A stretch of DNA of 64,000 nt from HGM04593 sp045661205 (lineage in GTDB: Bacteria; Bacteroidota; Bacteroidia; Bacteroidales; Bacteroidaceae): the NCBI GenBank assembly GCA_045661205.1, contig JAZRFE010000025.1, positions 1 through 64,000 of the forward strand. Direction: 5' to 3'. Made by a program: the position numbers and the translations under genes. Below are positions 1 to 10,600 of this stretch, in pieces (the stretch's first letter is position 1; each line of letters opens with the position of its first letter). The notes below the pieces were generated by a model. It searched no databases. It saw nothing but the letters and a program-made list of their open reading frames with translations, and was not told the DNA's origin.

Positions 1-1
1 A

Positions 2-3000
2 TACGTTACCGAGGGAGTGAATGACATGCCCTCGACACTGAGTAAGGTGCTGTATGTGGAGCTTGTTGCACCCGAAGGTTACGTTGTAGAAACAAAAAAA
101 TACAAACTCGACGAAAAAGGAACGTGCAACGGAGAGTTTGAGCTGAAACCACTGCTACTCTCGGGATATTATGAGGTGCGCGCCTACACTCGCTACATGC
201 TCAATTGGGGCAAAGAGGCGGTGTTCAGCAGAGTGTTCCCCATTTTCGACAAGGTGAACGGTAACAATTGGGACTTTAAAAATATGCTCGACCGTCGCAG
301 AGGATTCATGTACCGCGGCGAGTGGGTGTCGAGCGACCTTCCCGAACTTGACATTAAATTCTACCCCGAGAGCGGACACTTGATAAACGGCATTGAAACG
401 ACCGTAGCCTACGAACTTCGCGGCGAGGATGGCATTGCGGGAGAAGATACCATTTACATTTATGCAGAGAAGAGCTTGCTGCAACGAAGCCTGCCCACCC
501 ACGCAGGTAAGGGAACATTCAAACTGACTCCCGAGGCGGGAGTAAAGTACCACGCAACTGTCAAGCGTGGAAAGAAAGAGCATAAATTCGACCTGCCTAA
601 AATTGAGAAAGAGGGAGTAGCAATTGCTGTAAAAGAAGAGGGTAACAATGTAAGCATAAAAGTAAGCAACAACATCGAAACATCCACAGCCCTCGGCTGC
701 GCAGTGCTGCACCGCGGAGAACTTTCTCATTATCAGAGCTTCTACTCGGAGAACAATGGAAAAATAATAACCATCGACAAAGACTCCCTGCGCGAGGGAG
801 TGAACCGTGTGATTGTATTTGTAGACGACAGCCTGCCGCTTGTCGAACGACAGTTCTTTGTGATGCACGAGAATATTCAGCCGGGAGACCGCGAGAGCGC
901 AAAACTGAAAATCACTGCCAATGGCGAGCCTTTGCACAAACTATCGCTGAAGCCTCACGAAAAATTCAGCGTGGTGGTAGAACGCGAGGATGGCAAGCCC
1001 ATCGAAGATAACGCAGAGCTGTCGCTATCTATCAGCGATGCGGCGGGAAAGCAGCAGACATCGTACACACATAATATGTACAGCTACCTTTTGCTCGGCT
1101 CGGAACTTAAGGGCTACATCCCCGACGCAGCACGTTACTTCGACATTGCTAACAAAAACCGCGCAAAAGAGCTCGACCTGCTGATGCTTACCAACGGCTG
1201 GACTTCGTACGACTGGAGCAAACTGGCAAGAAAAGAGATAAAACTCGACCAACCATTAGAGAAGGGAATAACCGTAAAGGGTACTTTCTACAAGAAAGAG
1301 AAGAACAAGAAATTTGGTCAACTTGGTCGTTTCACACTCATTCCGCAGAAAGATCTTAACATGAAGTTTGAAATATGCTACAAAGATAGCACCATTTTCA
1401 ATTACGAATTTGCATCGGACAAAAAAGGAACGTTCCAACTGCAGACCGAGGATTTCTACGGCAAAAAGATTGGAGCAATAACCCCGCTTTTGACAGCCGA
1501 CCAAATGGTCGATTCTATCTATTCATACTCTCTCGACCGCTACTATTCGCCCACTTTTCGTCTTTACGACTATTGGGAGCGCCACATGGGACTGCCACTC
1601 ACCGACAAGGAGAAGCAAGAGCTCGAAGCAAAGAGTATAAAGTTGCGCCCATTCGAGTATATGCTTTCATCTGTGGAGGTAACTGCTGCCCGAGAATTTG
1701 AGCGATACAGCCGCCCGCCCCACAGCGAAATGCGTTTCGACTACCTTGACGAGTGGGAATACGCACAGGATGTAACCTTCTTGCAAGACTCCAAAGACCA
1801 CGACAATGCAGACAAGGAGATTCAGCGACGTATGGATAGAGCCGAGAACGAAGAGGAGTATATCACATTGTTGGACAACGAAACAACAGGTCTCTCCAAT
1901 ATAATTACCTGGAGAATTACAAGCGATGTTCCCATGATTAAATATTTGGGCAATGTCAGATATTGGAGTCCTGTTGAGATAAATATGAAAGGTATGGGCG
2001 GCGGAGGCGTTGGTGACGCGCCGACCCGCGACCCCAACGATCTGAAAATACCTTATCAGATGTTCCCCAACGCCTTCACTGCTGCCGACGTTGTGCGCAG
2101 TGCCATCATGCGCCACAACTATAACTGGGCCTACTGGATACAGTTGATGGTGGTGGCAGGCGCCTACAACCCCGACTCTATACCTCGCCCCGACAATGAT
2201 TATCTGAAAGGAAAGAACTCTGTAAAAATGACAAACTTCAAAGAGTTTGTGATACGTAGCGACAAAGGCACACGCGAACAGTTTGAGAATTTGCAGCAGA
2301 CGTGGACACGTAAGGGAAGAGCCATGGACAACAAGATGCACTACATGAGATTCTACATGGGATTCCTGTCGCAAATGTATGTTGACGGAATGGACGATTT
2401 TGATGGTTATCCTGGTCCGAAATTCCATTATCAGATAGAAAGTGGTATGAACAAAGGACGCTCATTCCCATTTAACCCCAACTACGTTGCCTGCATGATT
2501 CCTTACGAAGAGGGCGAGGAGCGCAAAGGCATCGTGCCCGACTTGCATACAGGCAGCGTCAAACGCTACACCTCGATACAGGGTTACAGCGAGAGCAAGC
2601 AGTTCTACTCGCCCGACTACAGCCGCGAAAAGCCCGACGAACAGAAAAAGGACTTCCGTCGCACGTTAATATGGGTACCATCGGCCAAAACCGCCAATGG
2701 AAAAGCCATCGTAGAGCTGTGCAACAGCAGTGTAGCAAAGGAAATAAATGTAAATGCCGAGGGCTACAACAACGGAACAATCTACGGCAGCGACCTTAAT
2801 ATCGCCACACGCACACTCACCGACGAGCAGAGAGCTATTGCCAACCAGCCGCCGACAGCCGCACTGCAAAACAACCCCGCAATGCTTGCCTATTGCATGA
2901 AACTGATAAACGACGGCCAAAAGCTATACAATTCTCAGGAATATACCGCCGCATTCGAGAAGTTCCACGATGCGGCAGCAATGGGCGAGCCAACAGCCAT

Positions 3001-3709
3001 CTATCTGACTGCCATCTGCTACTCATACGGACAGGGAACAGAAAAGGATAGCATAAAGGCATTTAACCTTTACCATTCGGCAGCCAACAGCGGCATTATC
3101 CCCGCGTTGCATCAGCTTGCAACATGCTACAAGGATGGCAACGGCACAAAGAAAAACAATGCCCTTGCGCTTAAATGGTACACCGCAGCAGCCGACAGCG
3201 GACTTATGCGTTCAATGAGCATGCTCGCAAAAAGCTACGACGAAGGCATCTTCACCGAAAAGGATAGCGAAAAGGCCAACGAGTGGTACAAAAAAGCGGC
3301 AGAAAAAGAAGAGCCTTACGCAATGTACAAGGTTGCGCGCATATACGAGCATAACGACTCGGTTGCCGGCAAGAAAGGCAAGGAACTGCGAGATGCAGAG
3401 GCCATTAAGTTGTTTAACCGCGCTGCCGAGCTGCACAACATACAGGCGCAGATGAAGCTTGCCGAGTTCTACGGCAATGGCCGCTATGTAAAAAAGAGCA
3501 AGAAACTGCGTTTCGACTGGCTGCTGCATGCTGCCACAAGTGGCAACATTGAGGCTCAGGAACTTATTGCCGAATGCTACGAAAAAGGCCGAGGAACAAA
3601 GAAGAACAACCCCAAAGCATATAACTGGTACAAGAAGGCCGCCGCACAAGGCAGCGAACTTGGAAAGATAAAAGCCAAAGAGTACGAGTTGTTCAAGTTC
3701 TACAAATAA
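2..3709 (+). CDS. Secreted MG2-like protein with C-terminal Sel1 repeats, copy 1 (5' end missing)
   Basis: The frame is open from the window edge. Alignment with the next gene shows that about 62 N-terminal residues, including the signal peptide, lie outside; the GTG at 17 is not the real start. The visible part begins in an MG2-like (macroglobulin-type) module, continues through a long Bacteroidota-specific middle with the segments WTSYDWSKLA, HSEMRFDYLDEWEYAQDV and FYSPDYSREKPDEQKKDFRR, and ends (about bases 2880-3700) in roughly seven Sel1 repeats of the type A-x-x-x-Y-x-x-G-x-G-T...KWYxxAA. MG2 and Sel1 assignments are by eye. The protein is probably periplasmic or surface exposed; no enzymatic motif is visible. 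It lies 21 bp from copy 2 with no promoter or terminator between, so the two are likely cotranscribed. Exact role unknown. Confidence 0.85.
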   Translation, partial: YVTEGVNDMPSTLSKVLYVELVAPEGYVVETKKYKLDEKGTCNGEFELKPLLLSGYYEVRAYTRYMLNWGKEAVFSRVFPIFDKVNGNNWDFKNMLDRRRGFMYRGEWVSSDLPELDIKFYPESGHLINGIETTVAYELRGEDGIAGEDTIYIYAEKSLLQRSLPTHAGKGTFKLTPEAGVKYHATVKRGKKEHKFDLPKIEKEGVAIAVKEEGNNVSIKVSNNIETSTALGCAVLHRGELSHYQSFYSENNGKIITIDKDSLREGVNRVIVFVDDSLPLVERQFFVMHENIQPGDRESAKLKITANGEPLHKLSLKPHEKFSVVVEREDGKPIEDNAELSLSISDAAGKQQTSYTHNMYSYLLLGSELKGYIPDAARYFDIANKNRAKELDLLMLTNGWTSYDWSKLARKEIKLDQPLEKGITVKGTFYKKEKNKKFGQLGRFTLIPQKDLNMKFEICYKDSTIFNYEFASDKKGTFQLQTEDFYGKKIGAITPLLTADQMVDSIYSYSLDRYYSPTFRLYDYWERHMGLPLTDKEKQELEAKSIKLRPFEYMLSSVEVTAAREFERYSRPPHSEMRFDYLDEWEYAQDVTFLQDSKDHDNADKEIQRRMDRAENEEEYITLLDNETTGLSNIITWRITSDVPMIKYLGNVRYWSPVEINMKGMGGGGVGDAPTRDPNDLKIPYQMFPNAFTAADVVRSAIMRHNYNWAYWIQLMVVAGAYNPDSIPRPDNDYLKGKNSVKMTNFKEFVIRSDKGTREQFENLQQTWTRKGRAMDNKMHYMRFYMGFLSQMYVDGMDDFDGYPGPKFHYQIESGMNKGRSFPFNPNYVACMIPYEEGEERKGIVPDLHTGSVKRYTSIQGYSESKQFYSPDYSREKPDEQKKDFRRTLIWVPSAKTANGKAIVELCNSSVAKEINVNAEGYNNGTIYGSDLNIATRTLTDEQRAIANQPPTAALQNNPAMLAYCMKLINDGQKLYNSQEYTAAFEKFHDAAAMGEPTAIYLTAICYSYGQGTEKDSIKAFNLYHSAANSGIIPALHQLATCYKDGNGTKKNNALALKWYTAAADSGLMRSMSMLAKSYDEGIFTEKDSEKANEWYKKAAEKEEPYAMYKVARIYEHNDSVAGKKGKELRDAEAIKLFNRAAELHNIQAQMKLAEFYGNGRYVKKSKKLRFDWLLHAATSGNIEAQELIAECYEKGRGTKKNNPKAYNWYKKAAAQGSELGKIKAKEYELFKFYK

Positions 3710-3730
3710 AACTTATTAAAAACAGAGACT

Positions 3731-6700
3731 ATGAAACTGCGAATAACCAACATACTTATACTGCTGTGCATCGCCTGTTGCGCGTGGGCACAATCGCCAC
3801 TCGACACGCTTGCAATGCGAGCCATTATGGTGAACCAACTGTTCCCACAGGAGAGAGTCTATCTGCACTTCGACAACAGCGCATACTACTTAGGCGAGAA
3901 TATGTGGTTCAAGGCATACGTTACCGAGGGAGTGAAAGACATGCCCTCGACACTGAGCAAAGTGCTGTATGTGGAACTTGTTGCACCCGAAGGTTACGTT
4001 GTAGAAACGAAAAAATACAAGATTGACGAAAAAGGAACATGCAACGGAGAGTTTGAACTGAAGCCACTGCTACTTTCGGGATATTATGAGGTGCGCGCCT
4101 ACACCCGATTCATGCTCAACTGGGGCAAGGAGGCGGTGTTCAGCCGAGTGTTCCCAATTTTCGACAAGGTGAACGGCAACAACTGGGATTTCAAGAACAT
4201 GCTCGACCGTCGCAGAGGATTCATGTACCGTGGCGAGTGGATTTCTTCGGAACTGCCCGAACTTGACATTAAATTCTACCCTGAGAGCGGACACTTGATA
4301 AACGGCATTGAAACGACCGTAGCCTACGAACTTCGCGGCGAGGATGGCATTGCGGGAGAAGATACTGTTTATATTTATGCAGATAAAAAGCAAATTTTAA
4401 AGACTCTACCCACCCATGCGGGAAAAGGAACTTTTACATTAATGCCACAAGCAAATGTAAAGTACCACGCAGAGGTCAAGCGTGGAAAGAAAGAGCATAA
4501 ATTCGAGCTTCCGAAAATTGAAAAAGAGGGAGTTACCATTGCCGTAAAAGAAGAGGGTAACAATGTAAGCATAAAAATCAGCAACAACCTTGAAGCATCG
4601 ACAATGTTAGGTTGCGCAGTGCTGCACAGGGGCGAACTTTCGCATTATCAAAATTACAGTTCCGAGAATGACGGGAAAATAATAACCATCGACAAAGACT
4701 CTCTGCGCGAGGGTGTGAACCGCGTGATTGTTTTTGTAGACGACAGTCTGCCCCTTGCCGAGCGTCAGTTCTTTGTGATGCACGAGAATATTCAGCCGGG
4801 CGACCGCGAGAGTGCGAAACTGAAAATTACGGCCAATGGCGAGCCGCTTCACAAACTCGCGTTGAAGCCCCACGAAAAGTTCAGCGTAACAATAGAGCGC
4901 GAGGATGGAAAGCCCATAGAAGAATATACCGAACTTTCTCTTTCCATCAGCGATGCAGCGGGCAAGCAGCAGACGTCATACACCCACAATATGTACAGCT
5001 ACCTTTTGCTCGGCTCGGAACTTAAAGGCTATATTCCCGACGCAGCACGTTACTTTGACATCGCGAACAAAAACCGCGCAAAAGAGCTTGACCTGCTGAT
5101 GCTCACCAACGGCTGGACATCGTACGACTGGAGCAAACTTGCAAAACAAGAGGTCAAGCTCGACCAACCGTTAGAGAAGGGAATAACTGTAAAGGGCACT
5201 TTCTACAAAAAGGATGAGGTGCAGACTTTAGGCAAGTTAGGTAAATACACACTTTATCCACAAAAAAGACATGTCACAAAATTTGAAATTTGCTATGAGG
5301 ATAGTTTAGTAACCGCTTATGATTTTATAACTAACGACAATGGAATATTCCAACTGCAAATAGAGGATTTCTACGGTAAAAAGATAGCGGCCATCACTCC
5401 CCAAATGAGCGGAGAGCAGGCACAGGATTCAATATTTACCTTTGCCCTCGACCGCTACTACTCTCCCGCGTTCCGTCTGTATGACTATTGGGAGCGACAC
5501 ACAGGCTTGCCCATGACCGACAAGGAGAAGTTGGAGCAGGAGATGCGCAACATCAAGCTGCGCCCGTTCGAGTATATGCTATCGCCTGTGGAGGTGACAG
5601 CAAAGAAAGAGCACGAACGATACAGTCGCCCTCCCCACAGCGAGATGCGTTTCGACTATCTTGACGAGTGGGAGTATGCGCAGGATGTTACATATCTCAC
5701 CGAGAGTCGCAATATGGGTTTCGAAATAGACGAGTTTATAAACAACGAAGTTATTAACGATACCACCGCTATGTCACCCCTAAGTGGATATATAAGCTCG
5801 ACAAAAATCCCGTGTGAAACCAACTTTATTAAATATATAAACGGTGAACGATATTGGAATTATAATATGCTTACAACACAGGCACCAGCCACGGGCTATG
5901 TAGACCCTTGGGTAATAGAGAGACAAAACCCATTCTTCCTCTTGTCGCCAAAGCCATTAAGTCAGTTCATAAATTCATATACTGCCGAAGATGTTGTAAA
6001 GAGCGCCATGAAACGCCACAACTACAACTGGGCATATTGGGTGCAACTGATGGTGGTGGCGGGAGAATATAGCCGCGACTCCATTCCTACCAACGACGAC
6101 GAATATCTGAAAGGTAAAGACGCACAAAAAATGGGCAATTTCAAAGAGTTTGTCATACGCAGCGACATTGGCACACGAAAACAGTTCGAGAACACTCTGG
6201 GCAAATGGACCAAAAAAGGCATGACATTGGACAATAAAAAGCAGTATGCAAAATTCTACATGGGCTTTCTTTCGCAGACAAACATAAACGCCAATGAGGG
6301 CATCGACGGATATAAAAAAGCCGATGTGCACAATGCTTTATACAGGACATTGACAAGAGCTAAAAGCGAACCGTTCCACCCCAACTATGTAGCCTGCATG
6401 ATACCCTTCAAAGAGGGCGAGGAGTATAAAGGCATCGTACCCGACCTGCATGTAGGTGGCATAAGACGCTACACATCGGTGCAGGGTTACAGCGAGAGCA
6501 AGCAGTTCTACTCGCCCGACTACAGCCGCGAAAAGCCCGACGAGCAGAAAAAGGACTTCCGTCGCACGTTAATATGGGTACCATCGGCCAAAGCTACCGA
6601 CGGAAAAGCGATAATAGAGCTGTGCAATAGCAGTGTAGCAAAGGAGATTAATGTAAATGCCGAGGGCTACAACAACGGAACAATCTACGGCAGCGACCTC

Positions 6701-7609
6701 AACATCCTCACACGCACACTCACCGACGAGCAGAAAGTTGTTGCAGAGTCAATGAAGTCATCCGCCACCAACAACCCCAAAGTGCGCGCACACTGCTTGA
6801 AAATAACAAATGAAGGAGTGGCACTCTACCGCGAAAAAGAGTACAAACGCGCCTTTGAAAAGTTCAACGAGGCGGCAACACTCAGCCACCCTGCCGCAAT
6901 GTTCTACGCAGGTGTTTGCTACACAAACGGCGAGGGAACAGAGGTAGACAATAAAAAGGCGTTCAACATGTTCCGCGCAGCAGCCAACGGCAAGAACATT
7001 GCTGCTATGCACAACCTCGCAAACTGTTACATGCAGGGATTGGGAACAAAGGCAAACAACAACCTTGCACTCAAATGGTACACCGCAGCAGCCGACAGTG
7101 GCAATGTGCGCTCTATGAGCATGCTTGCAAAAAGTTACGACGAGGGCATCTTCACCGAAAAGGATAGCAAAAAGGCCAACGAGTGGTACAAGAAAGCAGC
7201 AGCGAAAGAGGAGCCTTTTGCAATGTACAAGGTTGCCCGCATGCACGAGTATGACGACTCGGTTACCCGCCTTAAAGGCAAGGCACTGCGCGAGTCGGAA
7301 GCCATAAAACTGTTTACCCGCGCTGCAGAGCTTGGCAATGTACAAGCGCAGATGAAACTCGCCGAGTGCTACGGCAACGGCCGGTACGTGAAAAAGAACA
7401 AGAAAAAACGTTTCGAGTGGTTGATGCACGTTGCCAACAACGGTCTGATGGAAGCACAGGAGTTGGTCGCCGAGTGTTTCGAGAAGGGGCGAGGCACAGA
7501 CAAAAACCACCGAACAGCATATAACTGGTACAAGAAGGCCGCCGCACAAGGCAGCGAGTTTGGAAAAATAAAATCCGAAGAATTTGAGTTATTCAAATTC
7601 TATAAATAA
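3731..7609 (+). CDS. Secreted MG2-like protein with C-terminal Sel1 repeats, copy 2
   Basis: A complete 1292-residue paralogue. Residues 1-21 form a signal peptide ending C-A-W-A-Q. Residues about 35-140 are MG2-like (QERVYLHFDNSAYYLGENMW, then KAYVT). The middle carries the family segment ending FRRTLIWVPSAK (about residue 942), also seen in large Bacteroidota MG2-domain proteins that lack Sel1. Sel1 repeats fill about residues 1020-1285. Long stretches are nearly identical to copy 1 while the section around 5700-5960 differs strongly, so the pair looks mosaic. No catalytic motif, no thioester motif (GCGEQ) and no lipobox is visible, so this is not a bait-and-trap macroglobulin. The Sel1 part suggests protein-protein contacts. 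Function is not known to me. Confidence 0.9.
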   Translation: MKLRITNILILLCIACCAWAQSPLDTLAMRAIMVNQLFPQERVYLHFDNSAYYLGENMWFKAYVTEGVKDMPSTLSKVLYVELVAPEGYVVETKKYKIDEKGTCNGEFELKPLLLSGYYEVRAYTRFMLNWGKEAVFSRVFPIFDKVNGNNWDFKNMLDRRRGFMYRGEWISSELPELDIKFYPESGHLINGIETTVAYELRGEDGIAGEDTVYIYADKKQILKTLPTHAGKGTFTLMPQANVKYHAEVKRGKKEHKFELPKIEKEGVTIAVKEEGNNVSIKISNNLEASTMLGCAVLHRGELSHYQNYSSENDGKIITIDKDSLREGVNRVIVFVDDSLPLAERQFFVMHENIQPGDRESAKLKITANGEPLHKLALKPHEKFSVTIEREDGKPIEEYTELSLSISDAAGKQQTSYTHNMYSYLLLGSELKGYIPDAARYFDIANKNRAKELDLLMLTNGWTSYDWSKLAKQEVKLDQPLEKGITVKGTFYKKDEVQTLGKLGKYTLYPQKRHVTKFEICYEDSLVTAYDFITNDNGIFQLQIEDFYGKKIAAITPQMSGEQAQDSIFTFALDRYYSPAFRLYDYWERHTGLPMTDKEKLEQEMRNIKLRPFEYMLSPVEVTAKKEHERYSRPPHSEMRFDYLDEWEYAQDVTYLTESRNMGFEIDEFINNEVINDTTAMSPLSGYISSTKIPCETNFIKYINGERYWNYNMLTTQAPATGYVDPWVIERQNPFFLLSPKPLSQFINSYTAEDVVKSAMKRHNYNWAYWVQLMVVAGEYSRDSIPTNDDEYLKGKDAQKMGNFKEFVIRSDIGTRKQFENTLGKWTKKGMTLDNKKQYAKFYMGFLSQTNINANEGIDGYKKADVHNALYRTLTRAKSEPFHPNYVACMIPFKEGEEYKGIVPDLHVGGIRRYTSVQGYSESKQFYSPDYSREKPDEQKKDFRRTLIWVPSAKATDGKAIIELCNSSVAKEINVNAEGYNNGTIYGSDLNILTRTLTDEQKVVAESMKSSATNNPKVRAHCLKITNEGVALYREKEYKRAFEKFNEAATLSHPAAMFYAGVCYTNGEGTEVDNKKAFNMFRAAANGKNIAAMHNLANCYMQGLGTKANNNLALKWYTAAADSGNVRSMSMLAKSYDEGIFTEKDSKKANEWYKKAAAKEEPFAMYKVARMHEYDDSVTRLKGKALRESEAIKLFTRAAELGNVQAQMKLAECYGNGRYVKKNKKKRFEWLMHVANNGLMEAQELVAECFEKGRGTDKNHRTAYNWYKKAAAQGSEFGKIKSEEFELFKFYK

Positions 7610-7615
7610 TTTTCG

Positions 7616-7623
7616 TAAATTTG
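7616..7623 (+). promoter_or_regulatory. Possible -7 box before copy 3
   Basis: TAAATTTG fits the Bacteroidota -7 consensus TAnnTTTG and sits in the 22-bp gap between copies 2 and 3, eight bases before the ATG. No TTTG lies at the usual 19-21 bp upstream. If used, it would give a nearly leaderless mRNA for copy 3; it may equally be chance in AT-rich DNA. Confidence 0.3.
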
Positions 7624-7631
7624 CCCATACT

Positions 7632-10600
7632 ATGAAACTGCGCATACTAAATATATTTCTATTGCTCTGTGCCTTTGCAACGCTGAAGGCACAGTCGCCA
7701 CTCGACACGCTGGCGATGCGTGCCATAATGGTGAACCAACTGTTCCCACAAGAACGCGTGTACCTGCACTTTGACAACACTGCATATTACCTGAACGAGA
7801 CTATGTGGTTCAAGGCGTATGTCACCAGCGGCATTGCCGACAATGAGAAGGCGATTAGCAAGGTGTTGTATGTGGAGTTGTGTGCGCCCGAGGGGTATGT
7901 GGTGGAGACCAAGAAATACAAGCTCGACGAGAATGGCCGTTGCAACGGTGAGTTTGAACTGAAGCCGCCGTTGCTCTCGGGTTATTACGAGGTGCGCGCA
8001 TACACGCGTTACATGCCCAACTGGGGTGAGGAGGCTGTTTTCAGCCGAGTGTTCCCGGTGTATGACAAGGTAAACGCAGATAATTATGAGTTCAAGAACA
8101 TGCTCGACCGTAACCGCAGTTTCATGTATCGCGGCGAGTGGAAGACCAACGAACTGCCCGAGGCGGAATTGAAGTTCTACCCCGAGGGTGGACTTTTGGT
8201 CGAGGGAATGGAGACGACAGTGGCATACGAGCTTAGGGGCTACGACGGCGTGCATGGCGAGGAGCAAGTTACTATCTACGGCGACGACGAGGTGGTGGCA
8301 AGAAGTGTGCCGTTGGCTATGGGCATGGGTAGCTTTAAGCTGTTGCCCAAAAGAGGGGTGAAGTATCGTGCCGAGGTGGAGATGACACGACACAAGAACG
8401 GCAAGAAGAAAAAGTTCAAATTTTCTTTGCCTAAGGTAGAAAAGGAGGGCGTGGCGCTGACAGTGACACGCGACGAGAAGAATATTAACATTGCTATCAG
8501 GAACAATATTCCGGCTACTGCCGACCTTGGTTGCGTGATTGTGAACAACGGTTATATGCAGTTGTACGAGGCATTTACCTCTGACGACAAGGAGAAAACA
8601 TTCAAGATGCCTATCGGCAGGCTTGCCGAGGGTGTGAACCGTGTGGTGCTTTTCAGCGACAGTGTGCCGCTGGCCGAGAGGCAGTTTTTCGTGATGCACG
8701 ACTCTATTCTCACAGGGGATATTACCACTGTGAAGTTGAAGGCGAAGGTGAATGGGCGCGACCCGAAGGATATTATTCTGCAACCGCACGAAAAGATTAC
8801 GCTCACTGTGGAGCGTGAGGATGGTAAGCCCATAGACCCCGACGCGGAATTTTCGCTGTCGGTGAGTGACGTGGATTACAGGCAGAAGATGTCGTATGAG
8901 CATAACATATATACTCATGCGCTGCTCGGCTCGCAACTGAAGGGTTACATTGCCGATGCCGAGCGTTACTTCGACCCCGAGAACGACGGGCGCGAGGAGG
9001 AGCTGGAGCTGTTGATGCTGACGCATGGTTGGACTTCGTACGACTGGAGCAAGCTGGCGCGTAGCCACATCGATGTGCGACACCATGCCGAGGAGGGAAT
9101 AGAACTTTATGGCGAAATATATACGCGCCACCCCAATAACAAGATAGGAGAAAAGGGTACGCACCTGCTCTATCCGGTAAAATATGGCACTCTGAATTTA
9201 AAGTTCACACACGAGGGAGAAAATGCCACCTTGTACAAGTTCCATACAACTAAGAATGGTCGTTTCAGGATAAGAACCGAGGATTTCTACGGCATAAGAG
9301 TAGCTGAACTGTCACCTAACTATTTGCCCTACAAACCCAAAGAGTATAAAGGCATGCGCTTTGTGCTCGACCGCTATTTCTCGCCGTCGTTCCGTTTCTA
9401 TAACTATTGGGAACGCAACAGCGGACAAGCATCGAAATTTGTAAAGGAAGATACCACCGTAACACAGTTGGGTGCTCATGAATTTCAACTTGCAGGGGTA
9501 GAAATTGTAGAGGAGAAGAAAGAGGACAAGCGCGCGCGACCTCCCCGCAGCGAGATAAGATTCAACTTTGTGGATGAGTGGGAGTATGCCCAGGATGTTA
9601 CATACTTCAGCCTCAACCGCGACTTCGACACCACAAAGGTGGCCGTAAGGCTGAATGTTGCCAACGAGGGAAACATCGAGAACAAGAAGACCGATGTGGT
9701 GGAATATGGCGAAGAGGATAATGGCTCTCCACTGAAAGAGGAGGGCGACTGGGAGATATACAATACGTTGCACTCCACCAAAGAGCACTCGAATTTCTTT
9801 GCTATTACCAATACGCTGACACCCGCCAAAGTGTTGCAAAGCACATTCTGGCGATACAATTTCAACTGGACCTATTGGGTGCAGTCGATAGTTGTCAAGG
9901 GCGAGTACAACAGCGACTCGATACCACAAAAAGATGACAGTTATTTTGCCAACCGCAAGAAGTGGGGCTCGGAATTCTTGAAGAACACAATGGGATTCAA
10001 GGAGTTCACCATAAGAAGCGACGAGGCGTTGCGCACACAGTTCACCAATGATGTAAAGAACTGGATATATAAGGGAATGCCCCATGGACTCGACTCGCTG
10101 TTGGTCGAGGGATTCCTCACACGCCACTACATTCCCACGAAGGACAACAAGATGATTGACGGATTCCCGGGAAGCATTGTTTTCAGGCAGAGAATGAAAG
10201 GAACTTCGCTGGAGTTCTCATATTCACTCGAAAACAAAGCAGTGCCCATCGACCCAAACTACGAGAAAAAATTGAGCGATATAGAGGCTATGCGAGGACT
10301 TGGTAAGTACAGCCCTTACAACCCCAACTATGTAGCATGCTTCATCCCATACAGCGATACGGAGAAAAACCTGAAACAGATGCCCGACTTTTCAAAAGCC
10401 GACAAGATACGCTACACCATGCTGCGTGGCTACACCGAAAGCAAGCAGTTCTACTCGCCCGACTACAGCCGCGAAAAGCCTGACGAGAATACAAAAGATT
10501 ATCGCCGCACATTGCTATGGGAGCCGACAGCAAAAAACGGCAGCAGCCTCTCGCTAACATTCTACAACAATGCCACAGCCAAGCATATAAACGTGGATAT

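Noticed and set aside
7659..9164. 501-residue open frame on minus opposite copy 3 (and similar ones at 155-937, 1667-2428, 6758-7549, 9312-10127)
   Set aside because: They mirror codon bias of the real genes, have no start signal or family resemblance, and the plus-strand proteins are conserved between three paralogues.
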